Origin: Ardenticatenaceae bacterium
GTDB lineage: Bacteria; Chloroflexota; Anaerolineae; Promineifilales; Promineifilaceae
Direction of reading: 5' to 3'
Length of the DNA stretch: 16,007 nt
NCBI GenBank assembly: GCA_020634495.1
Contig: JACKBR010000077.1
Span: forward strand, 1 to 16,007
The position numbers and the translations under genes were made by a program. Below, in pieces: positions 14,198-16,007 of the stretch. Position 1 is the first letter of the stretch. Each line of letters starts with the position of its first letter. Below the pieces are notes generated by a model, which had not been told where the DNA came from, did not search any database, and was given only the letters and a program-made list of their open reading frames with translations.

Positions 14198-15729
14198 AAA
14201 CCCACTTAAGATTGTTTTATGTATTGCTTACGGCCGCATTAGTGCTCATGCTCATTGGCTGTGGCTCTGGCTCCACGGAAACAGACACAACGGACCAAAC
14301 CACAACCGAAGATACCTCTACAGATGAGGCGGTAACTGAGGAAACCACAGCGGAAGAACCAGCCGCTACGGAAGAGGAAACCGTCGCTGAAGAACCGGCC
14401 ACAACAGAAGAAGAAACCGTTGCTGAAGAACCAGCCACCACAGAAGAAACAGAGGAAATGGCTGAGGGTGAACCAATCACGCTGCGTTACGCCAACTGGA
14501 ACCTGGGCACCGAAGAAGAGAATAACATTCAGCGCCAGATGGTTCAGGCATACATGGAAGCCCATCCCAATGTAACGATTGAGTTTGTGGACATGTCCGC
14601 CGAAGGAGGCTGGGACGCCGTTTTGACCTCCTACGCTGCCAAGGGTGAGCTGCCTGATGTGTTTATGGCAAACAATGTGCCGCTGTATGTAGCCAACGAC
14701 TGGCTGGCTGATCTAACTGACCTGACGGCCGCTGATGCCGATTGGGCAAACGTTCCCCAGGTTCTTCAAGAGAGTGTGACTTACTCTGGTCAGGTTTTGG
14801 GGCTGCCAGCTGCCCAATTTGTGATGGGATACTTTGTTAACAAAGACCTGTACGAAGCTGCCAACCTGGATGCACCCGAATACGGTTTTTCTGTGGAAGA
14901 GTTCAACGATGCAGTCACTGCTTTGGGCAATATTCCGCAGGGCGTGCTTGGTTTAGATGAAATGGAATTTGTGATGGGTTGGTACGCCAACACCCAGAAC
15001 CCAGATTTGAAATGGTTTAGCTATGACGGCAGCCAGATGAATTACAACTCGCCTGAGTTCAAAACGGCCGTTGCCACTGCGGGTGAGATGAAACAATATA
15101 CCTGGCAAGGCTTGTCTGAAGAGCAGTTGGCCAACTTCAACTCCACCGGGCCCTGGGAACTTTTCTTGAATCAAGAAGTTGGGATGCGCTGGGATGCTTC
15201 TTGGGCCGTGCCCGGCTATGTGGAAAATGCCACATTTGAATGGGACTTCATCGGCATTCCCGGTGGCAACCAGGCCCTGGTAACGGATGTGATGGTTGTG
15301 TCTAAAACCACCGCAGACCTGGCAGCTGCTTACGATTTTGCTCGCTGGATGACCTTCTCCACAGAAGCGTATGCCAAAGAAGCTGAATTGGCTGGGGCAA
15401 TGGGGTCCGCGCCCAAAATGCCCGTGTCGGTTGATGAGGCTTCGTTGGAACTGTACACGACGTTTGTGGACAAACCGGGCATCCTTGCTGCGCTAGACAA
15501 TCTGGACAACAGTCTGGTTGAATCGTTGGCCAAGGTTTTGCCGGGCTACATTAATGCTCGTTGGGAAGGTAAACCGGGCATTGACATCGGTGAAGACCTG
15601 GATGTGAATATGTGGTTTATGTTCAACTTTGCCAACGACGGCCGTTACAAGTACGAAGATTACTCGGCCCAACTCGAAGAGTTTGCTAACCAAATTCTGG
15701 CCGACGCCGCTGCAGAATTAAACCAATAA
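14194..15729 (+). CDS. ABC transporter sugar-binding lipoprotein (SBP family 1)
   Basis: Extracellular solute-binding protein of a carbohydrate ABC importer, 511 residues. It has a lipoprotein signal peptide with lipobox LIGC (Cys23). An acidic Glu/Thr/Ala linker covers about 24-93, including three 12-residue repeats. The binding-protein fold starts at [16 protein letters not shown]. Typical family features are [54 protein letters not shown] and [18 protein letters not shown]. Many Trp and Tyr residues in the mature part suit sugar stacking. GAGGAG (14180-14185) lies 8 bases before ATG 14194. It is 79 bases downstream of GH94 and probably shares its promoter and LacI-type operator. No permease or ATPase genes follow, and a stem-loop lies just after the stop, so the transporter's other parts must be encoded elsewhere. 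The sugar is unknown; a beta-linked disaccharide is likely from context. Confidence 0.93.
   Translation: MKTHLRLFYVLLTAALVLMLIGCGSGSTETDTTDQTTTEDTSTDEAVTEETTAEEPAATEEETVAEEPATTEEETVAEEPATTEETEEMAEGEPITLRYANWNLGTEEENNIQRQMVQAYMEAHPNVTIEFVDMSAEGGWDAVLTSYAAKGELPDVFMANNVPLYVANDWLADLTDLTAADADWANVPQVLQESVTYSGQVLGLPAAQFVMGYFVNKDLYEAANLDAPEYGFSVEEFNDAVTALGNIPQGVLGLDEMEFVMGWYANTQNPDLKWFSYDGSQMNYNSPEFKTAVATAGEMKQYTWQGLSEEQLANFNSTGPWELFLNQEVGMRWDASWAVPGYVENATFEWDFIGIPGGNQALVTDVMVVSKTTADLAAAYDFARWMTFSTEAYAKEAELAGAMGSAPKMPVSVDEASLELYTTFVDKPGILAALDNLDNSLVESLAKVLPGYINARWEGKPGIDIGEDLDVNMWFMFNFANDGRYKYEDYSAQLEEFANQILADAAAELNQ
14353..14460 (+). repeat. Three 36-bp repeats encoding an acidic 12-residue linker motif
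   Basis: GAAGAACC starts at 14353, 14389 and 14425. The units encode [24 protein letters not shown] and [13 protein letters not shown] (the last one residue longer). They form a flexible, highly negative stalk between the lipid anchor and the binding domain. Confidence 0.85.
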
Positions 15730-15744
15730 CCCATAATGTGTAGG

Positions 15745-15776
15745 ATTGGAAGAGGTTGATCACAGCCTCTTCCAAT
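15745..15776 (+). terminator. Stem-loop after the sugar-binding protein gene
   Basis: ATTGGAAGAGG (15745-15755) pairs perfectly with CCTCTTCCAAT (15766-15776) around a 10-base loop, 15 bases after the stop codon. There is no T run behind it (TCCCATCACC follows), so it may be a rho-assisted terminator or an mRNA-stabilising hairpin that raises binding-protein levels. Confidence 0.55.
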
Positions 15777-15837
15777 TCCCATCACCCTTGTCAATCAATC
15801 AACCGGGCAAAGCTACACACCTGACTTGCCATTTGGG

Positions 15838-15843
15838 CATAAT
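15838..15843 (+). promoter_or_regulatory. -10 box of a probable leaderless promoter for the last gene
   Basis: CATAAT is followed by exactly 8 bases and then ATG 15852, the same layout as at 2677-2663. No clear -35 box and no Shine-Dalgarno sequence are seen before this ATG. Confidence 0.4.
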
Positions 15844-15851
15844 TGGCCGTT

Positions 15852-16007
15852 ATGAAATCAATCATTGATACACTATTTTATGCGCCACGACTTCCAGTCA
15901 GTATTGTTGCCCTGCCAAACGCCTATGAAGCACATGCCATCCGGGCCTTACTAGAAATGTTAGAGGCTGTCGTTTCTATTCATTGGATTGGCACACCAGG
16001 GGATTTC
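15852..16007 (+). CDS. Unidentified protein, N-terminal 52 residues (3' end outside window)
   Basis: The frame is open from ATG 15852 to the right edge: MKSIIDTLFYAPRLPVSIVA...YEAHAIRALLEMLEAVVSIHWIGTPGDF. I do not recognise it. There is no signal peptide. A strand-like segment (VSIVALP), a helix (EAHAIRALLEMLEA) and a second strand (VVSIHWIGTP) suggest an alpha/beta fold. It does not look like an ABC permease, so it is probably not part of the sugar operon. The start is supported only by the -10-like CATAAT 8 bases upstream and by the open frame. Confidence 0.6.
   Translation, partial: MKSIIDTLFYAPRLPVSIVALPNAYEAHAIRALLEMLEAVVSIHWIGTPGDF

Larger units (their letters stand above)
574..15645. 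repeat. Dispersed octamer palindrome ACGGCCGT (23 copies)
   Basis: Copies start at 574, 787, 1674, 2383, 7382, 7658, 7748, 7936, 8198, 8275, 8458, 10110, 10227, 10547, 10568, 10712, 11212, 11287, 12487, 12624, 13804, 15064 and 15638. Some extend to longer palindromes, e.g. TGGAAACGGCCGTTTCCA at 2378-2395. They occur inside genes, where they encode TAV or N/D/Y-GR depending on frame, and between genes. Random expectation for an octamer in 16 kb is well below one. Confidence 0.9.

Overview
The window most likely comes from a member of the Chloroflexota (Anaerolineae-like). This is an inference from three things: a very large BTAD/SARP-type regulator fused to NB-ARC and TPR modules, a giant secreted protein built of Pmp-type beta-helix, choice-of-anchor Q and VCBS-like repeats, and strong over-representation of the palindrome ACGGCCGT (23 copies counted by eye in 16 kb). 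No rRNA or other phylogenetic marker is present, so the assignment is tentative.

Left part (1-3100). A regulator gene runs leftwards from 2663 and off the window edge; 887 codons are visible: SARP/BTAD DNA-binding and activation region, an NB-ARC (STAND) NTPase and TPRs. Divergent from it are a 73-residue small protein (2814-3035) and then a giant surface protein (from 3194). Each of these two rightward genes is preceded by a near-identical ~41-bp element (2714-2754 and 3058-3098) containing two TCACGWT heptamers spaced 4 bp apart, ending 8 bp before a -10-like hexamer. This is the known architecture of SARP-dependent promoters, so the three genes probably form one regulatory unit.

Middle part (3194-10054). 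One long gene for a secreted repeat protein: signal peptide, three [beta-helix + choice-of-anchor Q] modules, a split prealbumin-like domain with another domain nested inside it, about five VCBS/cadherin-like repeats, and a tail of 74-residue units including four nearly identical 222-bp copies. The frame is broken by many small indels, almost all between about 7800 and 8430, plus one near 8836. It is therefore either a pseudogene or, perhaps more likely, a poorly resolved consensus. A strong intrinsic terminator follows at 10014-10054. Next comes about 0.5 kb without genes, ending in the 3' part of a tRNA-like sequence (10491-10536).

Right part (10544-16007). A leftward alpha/beta-hydrolase gene ends at a hairpin made of two ACGGCCGT palindromes. 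Divergent from it is a sugar-use operon: a promoter (TTGACA-N16-GATAAT), a perfect 18-bp LacI-type palindrome, a GH94 glycoside phosphorylase, possibly a 22-residue leader peptide, and a sugar-binding lipoprotein of an ABC importer. A stem-loop ends this unit with no permease genes after it. A last gene, not recognised, starts at 15852 and leaves the window.
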